Origin: Prauserella_A sp040645195
Lineage (GTDB): Bacteria > Actinomycetota > Actinomycetes > Mycobacteriales > Pseudonocardiaceae
NCBI RefSeq assembly: GCF_040645195.1
Contig: NZ_JBEYXW010000002.1
Coordinates: 248,001-312,000 of the forward strand
DNA length: 64,000 nucleotides
Direction: 5' to 3'
This document shows positions 33,428-41,424 of this stretch, one piece after another. A model generated the notes under the pieces. It did not search any database. It saw nothing but the letters and a program-made list of their open reading frames with translations, and was not told where the DNA came from. How positions within the stretch are numbered: the stretch's first letter is position 1; every line of letters starts with the position of its first letter. The position numbers were made by a program, and so were the translations under genes.

Positions 33428-34339
33428 TCACAACTGCGGCAGCAGCATCCTGCGCCCGGCGGCGACACCGCCGTCGACCGGGATGAGCGCGCCGGTCAGG
33501 TAGCCGAACTCGTCGGCGGCCATGGCCAGCACCGCCTGCGCGATCTGGTCCGCGGAGGCGACCGTCTTGAGCCCGTCGACGTTGAGCTGGCCCAGCGCCG
33601 CCTTCGCCTGCTCCCACGTCGCGTCGTCCAGCCCGGCCGGCCGGATCATCGGCGTGTCGGTGATACCCGGCAGGATGGCGTTGACCCGAATGCCGTCCGC
33701 GCCGTACTCGAGCGCCGCGGACTTCACCAGCGCCTGGACGGCCTGCTTACTGGCCTGGTACAGCGACAGGTCGGGGCGGCCGACGACAGCGCCCACCGAG
33801 GAGTTCACGATGATGTGACCGCGGCCCGCCTTGAGCATGTGCGGGATCTGGTACTTCATGGCGAGGAAAACCCCACGCGCATTGGTGTTGCTGAGGTCGT
33901 CCCACTGCTCGAGCGTGGTGTCGTGCAGTCGTGCGCTGTACTGGATGCCGGCGTTGTTGAACGCGATGTCGAGCCCGCCGTAACGCCGGACGGCGCCGTC
34001 GACGAACCCCCACACCGACCGGGATTCACGGACGTCGGCGTGCGTGTAGGTGGCCTCGCCGCCAGCGGCTCTGATGCTCCGCTCGACCTCCCGCCCGAGC
34101 TGCCTGCGCCGCCCGCAGAAGGCGACCTTCGCCCCAGCCGCCGCGAACGCCCGTGCAGTCGCCTCCCCGATGCCCGATGTCCCGCCGGTGACGAGCACGA
34201 CCTTGCCTGCGAAGCGCCCCGCGCGGGCCCCCTGCGCCTGTGCCGCAGCCGCCTGCGGTGCCAGCGCGGTCAGTCCCGCGAGCGTTCCCGCCCCGGCGGC
34301 TCCGCCGAGGACCGCCCGCCTGCTGTGCTGATGCCGCAT
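33428..34339 (-). CDS. SDR oxidoreductase with Tat-like signal sequence
   Basis: A 303-residue short-chain dehydrogenase with an unusual N-terminus: MRHQHSRRAVLGGAAGAG and a hydrophobic stretch ending AAAAQAQG near residue 35, resembling a twin-arginine signal. The SDR core follows: TGGTSGIGEATARAF (about 51-65), NNAGIQYS, the Ser in IIVNSSVGAVVG, and YQASKQAVQALVKSAALEYG with Tyr and Lys. It ends GALIPVDGG, as in glucose-dehydrogenase-like SDRs. Exported SDRs are known but their cofactor supply is unclear. It is divergent from a TetR gene with a palindrome between them. Confidence 0.88.
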   Translation of the reverse strand: MRHQHSRRAVLGGAAGAGTLAGLTALAPQAAAAQAQGARAGRFAGKVVLVTGGTSGIGEATARAFAAAGAKVAFCGRRRQLGREVERSIRAAGGEATYTHADVRESRSVWGFVDGAVRRYGGLDIAFNNAGIQYSARLHDTTLEQWDDLSNTNARGVFLAMKYQIPHMLKAGRGHIIVNSSVGAVVGRPDLSLYQASKQAVQALVKSAALEYGADGIRVNAILPGITDTPMIRPAGLDDATWEQAKAALGQLNVDGLKTVASADQIAQAVLAMAADEFGYLTGALIPVDGGVAAGRRMLLPQL

Positions 34340-34355
34340 GTGATCTCCTCGAAGG

Positions 34356-34382
34356 CTAAAAGCGACTTGATGTTGCTTTTAG
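34356..34382. promoter_or_regulatory. TetR operator candidate between Tat-SDR and tetR
   Basis: A 27-bp inverted repeat with 11-bp arms CTAAAAGCGAC/GTTGCTTTTAG (one mismatch) and a five-base centre lies 17 bases before the SDR start and 55 bases before tetR. It is the most AT-rich piece of the gap and is placed to control both genes. Confidence 0.7.
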
Positions 34383-34436
34383 TGTCCCGAAAGGTGATCA
34401 CGTGTGCAACGTCCAGTTGCCTTAAGCTCACCGAGC

Positions 34437-35027
34437 ATGGCAGGAGCACCACGTCCGGGCGGGCGCAGCGCGAAGGTCAGGGCAGCCGTCCTCTCGGCGG
34501 CGCTGGCCGAACTCGCCGAGTCCGGCTACCACGCGCTGAGCCTCGACGGGGTGGCCCGCCGGGCCGGCGTGCACAAGACCACCGTGTACCGGCGCTGGGG
34601 CACCCGCGAGGCGTTGCTCTTCGACGCGATCAATGCCCGCGCCGACGAGTACGTGCCGATTCCCGACAACGGCTCGCTGCGGGCCGACCTGCTCGACCTC
34701 ACCCGCGACGCGATCACCAATCTCAGCACACCACACGTACAGGCCGTGGCCCGCTCGGCGGTCGCGCTCGCCCCGTACGACGCCGCCGTCGCCACCACCA
34801 ACACGGCGTTCTGGACCGAACGCCTCGCCGTCGACGGGATCGTCGTCGAGCGGGCCATCTCGCGCGGCGAGATCGCCCCCACCGATCCCACCGAGGTCAT
34901 CGAAGCCGTAATCGGCCCCGCCTACATGCGCGTCCTCGTCACGGGAAGGCCGGTCACCGAGGAGTTCCTCGCGGCGACGGTGGACCGGGTGCTCAGCGGA
35001 CTGCCGAAACCAGCAAAGGACGTCTGA
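34437..35027 (+). CDS. TetR/AcrR-family regulator
   Basis: A 196-residue TetR-type repressor. The HTH is at residues 12-55, with SGYHALSLDGVARRAGVHKT and TVYRRWGTREALLFDAI. The C-terminal part (VIEAVIGPAYMRVLVTGRPV) matches the TetR_C_16/33-like class often linked to SDRs. The ATG at 34437 follows a TAAGCT hexamer by eight bases. It is divergent from the Tat-type SDR, whose operator-like palindrome lies in the gap, and 73 bases before the desaturase gene, which might also respond. Confidence 0.9.
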   Translation: MAGAPRPGGRSAKVRAAVLSAALAELAESGYHALSLDGVARRAGVHKTTVYRRWGTREALLFDAINARADEYVPIPDNGSLRADLLDLTRDAITNLSTPHVQAVARSAVALAPYDAAVATTNTAFWTERLAVDGIVVERAISRGEIAPTDPTEVIEAVIGPAYMRVLVTGRPVTEEFLAATVDRVLSGLPKPAKDV

Positions 35028-35100
35028 GTGCTAGTCACGGGCGGTATGGCTGCCCCCACCGCGTACCGGGGTGCACACCGCATTACCCCGGAAGCACAGT

Positions 35101-36147
35101 GTGACCATACTCAGTGCCGTGACACTCAACGACACCTCTGACGTGGTGACGGGCACGGAGCGCGGCAGCGACTTCTCCCGACTGTCCCGGCGAATCGCCG
35201 AAGCGGGGCTGCTCAAGCGCCGTCCTGGCTACTACACGGCGCGGTTCGCCACGGTCGGGGCGCTGTTCATAGCCGCCTGGGTGGCCTTCTTCGCGCTCGG
35301 CGACTCGTGGTGGCAGCTGGCGGTCGCGGCATTTCTGGCCGTCCTGTTCGGCCAGATCGCCCTCCTGGCACACGACCTGGCCCACCGGCAGGTCTTCCGC
35401 ACCCGCAAGCCCACCGAGATCGCCGGGCTGCTGGTGGGCAACCTCGGTATCGGCCTCAGCTACGGCTGGTGGATGGACAAGCACACACGTCACCACGCCA
35501 ACCCCAACCATGAGGAGCTCGACCCGGACGTCGCGCCGGACATCCTCGTGTGGTCGCAGCGGCAGGCGAAGGCCAGCGCAGGACTGCCGCGGTTCATCGG
35601 CCGCTGGCAGGCGGTGCTCTTCTTCCCCTTGCTGACACTGGAAGGCCTGAACCTGCACGTCTCCGGCTTCCGCGCACTACGCTCCCCCACGTTGAAACGG
35701 CGCGGTCTGGAAGCGACACTGCTCATCACGCATGTGGCCGCCTACCTGGCGGCCGTGTTCCTCGTGCTGTCACCGGCCAAGGCGCTGGTGTTCATCGCGG
35801 TCCACCAGGGACTGTGGGGTGTCTACATGGGATCAATCTTCGCCCCCAACCACAAGGGTATGCCGACCTTGAGTGGCGACGAGCGACCCGACTTCCTGCG
35901 CAAGCAGGTGCTCACCTCCCGCAACGTACGCGGCGGCCGCGTCATCGACGTCGCGATGGGCGGGCTCAACTACCAGATCGAGCACCACCTGTTCCCGAGC
36001 ATGCCCACGCCGCACCTGCGCCGCGCACAGCCGATCGTGCGGGACTACTGTGCCGAGATCGGCGTCTCCTACCACGAGACCGGCTTACTGGCCTCCTACG
36101 GAGAGGCGCTGCGGCACATGCACAAGGTGGGTGAACCACTGCGGTGA
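35101..36147 (+). CDS. Membrane fatty acid desaturase (acyl-lipid type)
   Basis: A 348-residue desaturase with two pairs of membrane segments (about residues 50-90 and 200-240). The three His boxes that bind the di-iron centre are HDLAHRQ (about 91-97), HTRHHANPNHEE (about 130-141) and NYQIEHHLFPSMP (about 288-300). The QIEHH box places it with front-end/omega-type acyl-lipid desaturases, which use molecular oxygen. Several GTG starts are possible (35071, 35101, 35119); 35101 has a GGAA box seven bases upstream. A strong hairpin terminator follows. Confidence 0.92.
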   Translation: MTILSAVTLNDTSDVVTGTERGSDFSRLSRRIAEAGLLKRRPGYYTARFATVGALFIAAWVAFFALGDSWWQLAVAAFLAVLFGQIALLAHDLAHRQVFRTRKPTEIAGLLVGNLGIGLSYGWWMDKHTRHHANPNHEELDPDVAPDILVWSQRQAKASAGLPRFIGRWQAVLFFPLLTLEGLNLHVSGFRALRSPTLKRRGLEATLLITHVAAYLAAVFLVLSPAKALVFIAVHQGLWGVYMGSIFAPNHKGMPTLSGDERPDFLRKQVLTSRNVRGGRVIDVAMGGLNYQIEHHLFPSMPTPHLRRAQPIVRDYCAEIGVSYHETGLLASYGEALRHMHKVGEPLR

Positions 36148-36153
36148 GCAGAC

Positions 36154-36195
36154 CGGCTCGCTCGGCTCGGCTTGTCAACCGAGCCGAGCGAGCCG
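36154..36195. terminator. Bidirectional hairpin terminator
   Basis: A perfect 17-bp stem (36154-36170 with 36179-36195; arm CGGCTCGCTCGGCTCGG) and an eight-base loop separates the convergent desaturase and sulfotransferase genes. There is no T-run, as is common for actinobacterial terminators. Confidence 0.8.
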
Positions 36196-36235
36196 CGGAA
36201 CGACAAGCCAGGAAGGCGGTGACTGGTTTTCCGCC

Positions 36236-37423
36236 TCAGCGGCGCAGCCTCGCCTTGGCACGCCAGTAGATCCGGCGGGCGTTCATCGCGCTCGGGGACT
36301 GCTCCGACAGCTGCAGCAACGCACGGCGCAGTGCGCGCACACTCTCCTGGCGCGTTCGCGGCGCCGGAACCCTCATGACCTGCGGTCCCTGTTCACGTCG
36401 CAGCAGCACGGCCAACGCGTCCACCGCCACGGCCAGCAGCTCGCCATCGGTCGGTACCAGTTCCTCAGCCGAGCCGGCCGTCCCCGGCCGCGGTTCGGCA
36501 GGCAGCAGATCGGTCAGCTCGCCCACGACGTGGTAGCCGCCTGCGGCGATCTCGTCGACGAACCGCTGGGCGGCGTCGCGCACCCAGCTGTAGTCCTTCG
36601 CGGGCAAGGCAATGTGCGTGGAACCACCACGCGCCGCGAGTATCCGGGCGGCGAACTCGTCCTTGACGACATCGGCGTACTGCAGCCAGGGCAGATCGTC
36701 GCCGACGGCCGCGTTGACGCGCCGCAGCAGTTCGGTCTCGGCCATCCCGAGGGAGAAGTTGTTGTAGTGCGGCACCGCGGTGCGCAACGCCGCGCCGTCA
36801 AGGCCGAGGACCGACGCGAACCGCTGCCACAACACGTCACCCGGCGTGCCGCGGGGCGGCACCGTCACCACATGCACCCGCTCAGGCGGCAACCCCGCGC
36901 CCCAGGTGCGCAGCACCCGCGGCAGATCCTGGAAGTCCCAGAACAGCCGGGAGATCTCGTCCAGTTCAGGCGCATGCAGCGCGGCAAGGAACCGCGGGAA
37001 CGACGTCTCCTGGCGGGTCTTGACATTCTCCTGCCACACCGAGGGAATCTGCCGCGCGAGGTCCCGGGTCGTGCAGACCACGTGCACCTCGGCGAAATCC
37101 AGGTCGGCGAGCACCCGCGCGGCCTCCTCCGGGCTGGCCGGTGCCAGGAGCTCGCTCGAGATCACGGACGTCCCCGACCAGGCACGTGCCTGCTCGACCA
37201 GCCAGCCCCACGAACCGGCCGTGCCCTCTTCCCCCCAGTGGCCGTACCGTCCACGGTGTACATCCATCGCTGCCCGGTGCTGCGCCGCCGCATCGGGCCC
37301 CGCGTACTGCACGCCGGCCGCGGCGATCCCCTCACGGTGATGCCACAGGAGTTCCTGCAGGGACGTCGTCCCTGTCTTCGGCAGACCGACATGCAGGTAC
37401 ACACGCTGGCAACGAAAAGTCAT
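36236..37423 (-). CDS. PAPS-dependent sulfotransferase-like protein
   Basis: A 395-residue protein that begins with the 5'-phosphosulfate-binding loop of sulfotransferases, VYLHVGLPKTGTTSLQELLW (residues 8-27). A possible 3'-phosphate site is VHVVCTTRDLARQIPSVWQE (about 117-136), with Arg/Ser as in PAPS enzymes. The C-terminal 100 residues are Arg-rich and without a clear domain. It would move a sulfate group from PAPS to a hydroxyl or amine of an unknown acceptor. ATG at 37421-37423. It is divergent from an APS kinase gene, followed by a PAP-phosphatase-like gene, which supports the role. Confidence 0.82.
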   Translation of the reverse strand: MTFRCQRVYLHVGLPKTGTTSLQELLWHHREGIAAAGVQYAGPDAAAQHRAAMDVHRGRYGHWGEEGTAGSWGWLVEQARAWSGTSVISSELLAPASPEEAARVLADLDFAEVHVVCTTRDLARQIPSVWQENVKTRQETSFPRFLAALHAPELDEISRLFWDFQDLPRVLRTWGAGLPPERVHVVTVPPRGTPGDVLWQRFASVLGLDGAALRTAVPHYNNFSLGMAETELLRRVNAAVGDDLPWLQYADVVKDEFAARILAARGGSTHIALPAKDYSWVRDAAQRFVDEIAAGGYHVVGELTDLLPAEPRPGTAGSAEELVPTDGELLAVAVDALAVLLRREQGPQVMRVPAPRTRQESVRALRRALLQLSEQSPSAMNARRIYWRAKARLRR

Positions 37424-37581
37424 GGCCCCAAGATCGTAGTGCATAGGGGTGACGGTTTTCCTGGCAACTTCCTGTGTTTTTCATGCGGAACGTTACTAAC
37501 TCCGCGCGAACCGGCATGATGGGCGACCACGGAAGGCGGAACCAGTCCGCACAGCGGGCACGACAAGTGAGGAGGGCAGGT

Positions 37582-38187
37582 ATGTCATCGGGCCCCGCCC
37601 TGCGGCTCAGGCGCGGTGTGACGGTGTGGCTGACCGGGTTGTCCGGAGCAGGAAAATCCACCCTGGCCCGCACAGTGGCATCCATGGTCGGCGACGAGAC
37701 GGAAGTCGAGGTCCTCGACGGCGACGAGATCCGCAGAACGATCTCCAGCGACCTCGGTTACTCCCGGCGCGACCGCGACGTGCAAGGCAGACGCGTCGGG
37801 TTCATCGCCGAACTGCTGGCCAGCCACCGGGTACTCACGCTGGTTCCGGTGATCGCCCCCTACGCCGAGACGCGCCAGGCGGTGCGGCAACAACACGAAC
37901 AACGAGGTTCGGCCTTCGTCGAGGTCTACGTCAGCACGCCGCTGCGGGAATGCGCTCGCCGGGACCCGAAAGGGCTTTACGCGCGGGCGGCTGTCGGCGA
38001 GGTGACCGGCCTGACCGGTGTAGACGATGTGTACGAACAGCCGGCGCACCCCGACCTCAGCCTCGACACCAGCGAGGTCGATGCCGAAACCGGCGCGCGG
38101 CAGGTGGTGGACCTACTTGTCGAGCGGGGTCTGCTCGAACACGCCGAGACGTCCACGTGGCCCACGCAGGTGCCCGCGAACGGCTGA
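37582..38187 (+). CDS. cysC: Adenylylsulfate (APS) kinase
   Basis: A 201-residue kinase that phosphorylates APS to PAPS with ATP. Walker A is GLSGAGKST (residues 19-27); EVLDGDEIRRTISSDLGYSR and RDRDVQGRRVGFIAELL follow, and VIAPYAETRQAVRQ is the APS-binding lid region. The ATG at 37582 has a GGAGGG box. It is a stand-alone kinase, not fused to a sulfurylase, and no cysD/cysN is visible in the window, so APS must be made elsewhere. The adjacent sulfotransferase and PAP-type phosphatase suggest a dedicated PAPS supply. Confidence 0.93.
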   Translation: MSSGPALRLRRGVTVWLTGLSGAGKSTLARTVASMVGDETEVEVLDGDEIRRTISSDLGYSRRDRDVQGRRVGFIAELLASHRVLTLVPVIAPYAETRQAVRQQHEQRGSAFVEVYVSTPLRECARRDPKGLYARAAVGEVTGLTGVDDVYEQPAHPDLSLDTSEVDAETGARQVVDLLVERGLLEHAETSTWPTQVPANG

Positions 38188-38272
38188 CCTGCTGACGCGA
38201 AGGGCATTTTCCGGCGCGACACCGCCGGTGGAGACTGACCGTCCAATCCATACAGTTCGGCAGGATGAGCAC

Positions 38273-39097
38273 ATGAGCTCGATGATCCCGTGGCCCGTTC
38301 CCGAGCCGGACCTGCCCATCGGCGTGGATGCCGCACTCGCCGAGGCCGCGCGGGCGGCATCCGCGGCCTACGCGCAGGCCCGGCGGCACTACAGCAGGGC
38401 GGAGCTCGCCGAGGAGATCGCCGCCGGCGCCGACGGCACCCCCACCATGCGCGTCGACCGGATCGTGGAGGACGCGATCGCCGAGGCGGCGCACCGCCAT
38501 GGTGTGAACCTGCTCAGCGAAGAGGCGGGCTTCGTCGACAACGGCTCGGCGGTCACACTCGTCGTCGACCCGGTGGACGGTTCGGCCAACGCCGCCGCAG
38601 GCGTGCCGCTGTGCTGCTTCGCCGGGGTCGTCGCCGTGGACGGCCGCGCTACCGAGGCACTGACGACCTGGCTCGACACCGGCCGCGCCTGGCATGCCGT
38701 CACGGGTGAGCCGGTGCCGTTCCGCACGACCGGCCGCACCACCGTCGACGGCGCGGCCGTCAACCTGCTGCGTCCCAAACCCCGCGGCGCCCGCGCCTGG
38801 CAGCGCATTGCCGATCGCGCGGGCCGGGTCCGGATCCTGTCCAGCACCGTGCTGGAAGCCGCATTCGTCGCCGAAGGCGCGATCGACGCCTTCTGCGACC
38901 CCGGCTCCGACACGCATCGCATCGTCGACCTGGCCACCGCGCTGGTGACCGTGCCGGCCGCGGGCGGAGCGGTGCTCGACGCGCGTGGACGGCCGCTGGA
39001 ACTCGACCCGGACCTGACGCGGCGCTGGTCCGGAATCGTCGCGGCCAGCCTGCCGCTCGCCGAGGAATTGGCCGAACTCATCACCCGCGACGCCTGA
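38273..39097 (+). CDS. Inositol-monophosphatase/CysQ-family phosphatase
   Basis: A 274-residue metal-dependent phosphatase. The motifs are EEAGF (about 83-87, metal ligand Glu), LVVDPVDGSANAAAG (about 96-110; the DPxDGxxN signature) and, toward the end, FCDPGSDTHRIVDLATAL with a metal-binding Asp. The family includes inositol-1-phosphatase, fructose-1,6-bisphosphatase and PAP (3'-phosphoadenosine-5'-phosphate) phosphatase CysQ. Next to an APS kinase and a sulfotransferase, PAP removal is the most economical guess, but the sequence alone does not decide. ATG at 38273; a second at 38282. Confidence 0.85.
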   Translation: MSSMIPWPVPEPDLPIGVDAALAEAARAASAAYAQARRHYSRAELAEEIAAGADGTPTMRVDRIVEDAIAEAAHRHGVNLLSEEAGFVDNGSAVTLVVDPVDGSANAAAGVPLCCFAGVVAVDGRATEALTTWLDTGRAWHAVTGEPVPFRTTGRTTVDGAAVNLLRPKPRGARAWQRIADRAGRVRILSSTVLEAAFVAEGAIDAFCDPGSDTHRIVDLATALVTVPAAGGAVLDARGRPLELDPDLTRRWSGIVAASLPLAEELAELITRDA

Positions 39098-39248
39098 GCG
39101 GACCGGTGCGACATCCCGGCTGACGAGCGCACGATCGCCGCGGTCCGGTCCGAACGGTGGTCCAGCAGTCACTGCGCACCGCCCACTGGTTCTGCCACAT
39201 GGCCAGACAGAGCGACTCCGCTCGCAGGCGACGACTGACGTTGACGCC

Positions 39249-39278
39249 TTGACATGAAACCATATGGTTTCCTAAACT
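39249..39278 (+). promoter_or_regulatory. Promoter with ArsR operator between -35 and -10
   Basis: TTGACA (39249-39254) and TAAACT (39273-39278) are spaced 18 bases apart. Between them lies a perfect 16-bp palindrome GAAACCATATGGTTTC (39256-39271). The -10 is seven bases before the GTG at 39286, so the mRNA is probably leaderless. An ArsR dimer on the palindrome would block RNA polymerase. Confidence 0.8.
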
Positions 39279-39285
39279 CGGATGA

Positions 39286-40047
39286 GTGGAACCCGTGTTC
39301 AAGGCGCTTGCCGATCCGACGCGGCGCGAACTGCTTGACGAGCTGTTCCGGCAGGACGGTCAGACGTTGGGGGCGCTGGCTGGCCGATTCGCCATGACGC
39401 GTGTGGCAGTGGCCAAGCACCTGCGGCTACTGGAAGAGGCCGGGTTGGTGACCTCCCGCCGCCGAGGCCGGGAGAAGCTGCATTACCTCAACCCTGTGCC
39501 GATCCGGTTGGTCCACGACCGGTGGGTCAGCAAGTACACCGAGGCCTGGGCGGCCGGCCTCGTCGATCTCAAACGCGACCTGGAGGCGAACATGGAGAAG
39601 GTCTTCGAAATCTATATCCGGACCACCCCGGAACGGTTGTGGCAGGCGATCACCGATCCGGAGTCCCGGGCGCGTTACCAGTTCGGCGCGCGCATCAAGT
39701 CCGAGTGGGCGCCGGGGTCGAGTTACCAGGTGGAGCACGCCGGAGCGCCGGGCCCGCTCATCGAAGGTGAGAACCTCGAGATCCAGCCGCCGCACCGGCT
39801 GGTGCAGTCCTTCCACGCAGTCTGGGACGACGATGTCGCCGCCGAAGGCACCAGCCGAATCACCTGGGACATCGAGCCGGTCGGCGACTCGTGCCGGCTC
39901 ACCGTTACCCACGATCAGCTGCGCGAGGGCGCCGACGAGCACCTCTACGGAGGCTGGCCGATGATCCTCTCCGGACTCAAGACGTGGCTCGAAACCGGAC
40001 AGGAACTCACCACACCAGGCTCACTCATGTACGGAGGATCGCAATGA
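39286..40047 (+). CDS. ArsR-type regulator fused to SRPBCC domain
   Basis: A 253-residue fusion. Residues 1-95 are an ArsR winged HTH: FKALADPTRRELLDELFRQD and TRVAVAKHLRLLEEAGLVTS. From about 105 the chain becomes an SRPBCC/AHSA1 domain: KVFEIYIRTTPERLWQAITD to LYGGWPMILSGLKTWLETGQ. No cysteine metal-sensing motif is present, so the SRPBCC pocket, not a metal, probably senses the ligand. GTG start, leaderless; the stop overlaps the next ATG by four bases. It likely represses its own operon. Confidence 0.9.
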   Translation: MEPVFKALADPTRRELLDELFRQDGQTLGALAGRFAMTRVAVAKHLRLLEEAGLVTSRRRGREKLHYLNPVPIRLVHDRWVSKYTEAWAAGLVDLKRDLEANMEKVFEIYIRTTPERLWQAITDPESRARYQFGARIKSEWAPGSSYQVEHAGAPGPLIEGENLEIQPPHRLVQSFHAVWDDDVAAEGTSRITWDIEPVGDSCRLTVTHDQLREGADEHLYGGWPMILSGLKTWLETGQELTTPGSLMYGGSQ

Positions 40048-40343
40048 CCGCTCTCGACAAGACGTTTACGGCGGTTCTGCAACGTAGCCCGAAGAAAGGC
40101 GGCTGGACCTACGTCGTCATGCCCGGATCGGCCGAGTTCTTTGGTACGCGCGGCCTCGTCCGCATCCGCGGCAGCATCGACGGCCACCCGTTCCGCGGGG
40201 CGTTCATGGCCATCGGCGACGGCACCCACAAACTCGCCGTCCCCGCCGAGGTGCGCGCACAGATCGGCAAAGAGGCCGGCGACCCCGTCACCGTGCACCT
40301 CGGTGAACGCATCCCACCGACCCCACGAAGGAGCACCCGATGA
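40044..40343 (+). CDS. DUF1905 domain protein
   Basis: A 99-residue DUF1905 protein: a small beta-barrel with KTFTAVLQRSPKKGGWTYVV at residues 6-25 and FRGAFMAIGDGTHKLAVPAE later, ending in VRAQIGKEAGDPVTVHLGE. Function is unknown; such domains often accompany AHSA1/SRPBCC or YdeI proteins. Overlaps of four bases at both ends (ATGA) show that it is translated with the ArsR-SRPBCC and VOC genes. Confidence 0.87.
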   Translation: MTALDKTFTAVLQRSPKKGGWTYVVMPGSAEFFGTRGLVRIRGSIDGHPFRGAFMAIGDGTHKLAVPAEVRAQIGKEAGDPVTVHLGERIPPTPRRSTR

Positions 40344-40726
40344 CCGCGACGAAGACCCACATCACCGGAGTCCGAACCGTCAGCATCCCCGTCGATGACC
40401 AAGACGCCGCGCTGCGTTTCTACGTCGGCACCCTCGGATTCACGATGCTGCGTGACGGCCCCATCCCCAACGGCGGGCGTTGGATCGAACTCGCCCCCGG
40501 CGCTGACACCATCATCGTCACCCTCGAGCCCGCCAACCCCGATGTGAGCCGCGGCGCTATCGGCATTCGATTCACCACCGACGACGCCGAAGCCGCGCAT
40601 GCCGAACTGCGAGCCGCCGGTGTCGACACCGATGAGATCTTGCGCTGGCCCGGAATCCCAGCGATGTTCGCCTTCCGCGACCCGGACGGCAACGTCATGT
40701 CCATCACCGAAACCGCTGCTGACTGA
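40340..40726 (+). CDS. VOC (glyoxalase/bleomycin-resistance) family protein
   Basis: A 128-residue VOC-fold protein: TVSIPVDDQDAALRFYVGTL (about 13-32), GGRWIELAPGADTIIV, GAIGIRFTTDDAEAAHAELR and FAFRDPDGNVMSITE with a Glu metal ligand at the end. The family covers glyoxalases, dioxygenases and drug-binding proteins, and the substrate is not evident. It is the third gene of the ArsR-SRPBCC operon, starting inside the DUF1905 stop. Confidence 0.88.
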   Translation: MTATKTHITGVRTVSIPVDDQDAALRFYVGTLGFTMLRDGPIPNGGRWIELAPGADTIIVTLEPANPDVSRGAIGIRFTTDDAEAAHAELRAAGVDTDEILRWPGIPAMFAFRDPDGNVMSITETAAD

Positions 40727-40752
40727 CAGGTCAGCCCCTACGCTGGTGTGCC

Positions 40753-41337
40753 ATGACGGATTTCGCGGCCAGGTACCGGCGGCGCGCCGATGCGGTCGAG
40801 CGCACGATCGCCGCTGTCCGACCCGACCAGTGGCCCAGTCAGTCACCCTGCGCGGCCTGGACCGCGCGCGACGTCGTGGCCCACCTGATCGACATGCACG
40901 GCGCCATGTTGCATCCGGTCGGGCGCTCACTCAGTGCCGCGCCGGCTGTGGCGGACGATCCACTCGGCGCCTTCCGGGCGGCCCGCGCCGATCTCGAAGT
41001 CGTGATCGGCGATCGCGCGCTGACCACCAGCCTCTGCGAGACGCCTACCGGCAGCATGACCGTCGAGGAGCACATCGACCGCGTCGTCAGCGATGACATG
41101 GTGGTCCACCGCTGGGACCTCGCGCGCGCGACCGGCCAGGACGAGGCAATGGACCCGGATGACGTCGAGCGGCTGTGGGCGCTGTACACGACGATGCCGC
41201 CCGACCTGCTGGACAAGTTACGCACACCCGGCGCGTTCGGCCCCGGCATCGAGGTACTCGGACCCGAGGTCGCGGTCGTCACGGACGCGCCCCTGCAGGA
41301 CCGCCTGCTCGGCCTCGTAGGGCGGGACCCACGCTGA
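40753..41337 (+). CDS. TIGR03086-family DinB-like metal-binding protein
   Basis: A 194-residue four-helix protein of the DinB/mycothiol-dependent maleylpyruvate-isomerase superfamily. It has PDQWPSQSPCAAWTARDVVA (about 25-44) and HLIDMHGAM, with the conserved His ligands, then DDMVVHRWDLARATGQDEAM (about 115-134). Members may use mycothiol or bind zinc. It lies 26 bases after the VOC gene, and a TACGCT hexamer lies eight bases before the ATG, so it may be transcribed on its own. Confidence 0.85.
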   Translation: MTDFAARYRRRADAVERTIAAVRPDQWPSQSPCAAWTARDVVAHLIDMHGAMLHPVGRSLSAAPAVADDPLGAFRAARADLEVVIGDRALTTSLCETPTGSMTVEEHIDRVVSDDMVVHRWDLARATGQDEAMDPDDVERLWALYTTMPPDLLDKLRTPGAFGPGIEVLGPEVAVVTDAPLQDRLLGLVGRDPR

Positions 41338-41424
41338 GTCCTGGCTTCTGGGCGTCTTGGGGGTGACGTGTGTCTGAGGCTGGAATGCGCGAGGATTTTT
41401 CCCAAGCACGAGCCGTATAGGGCG

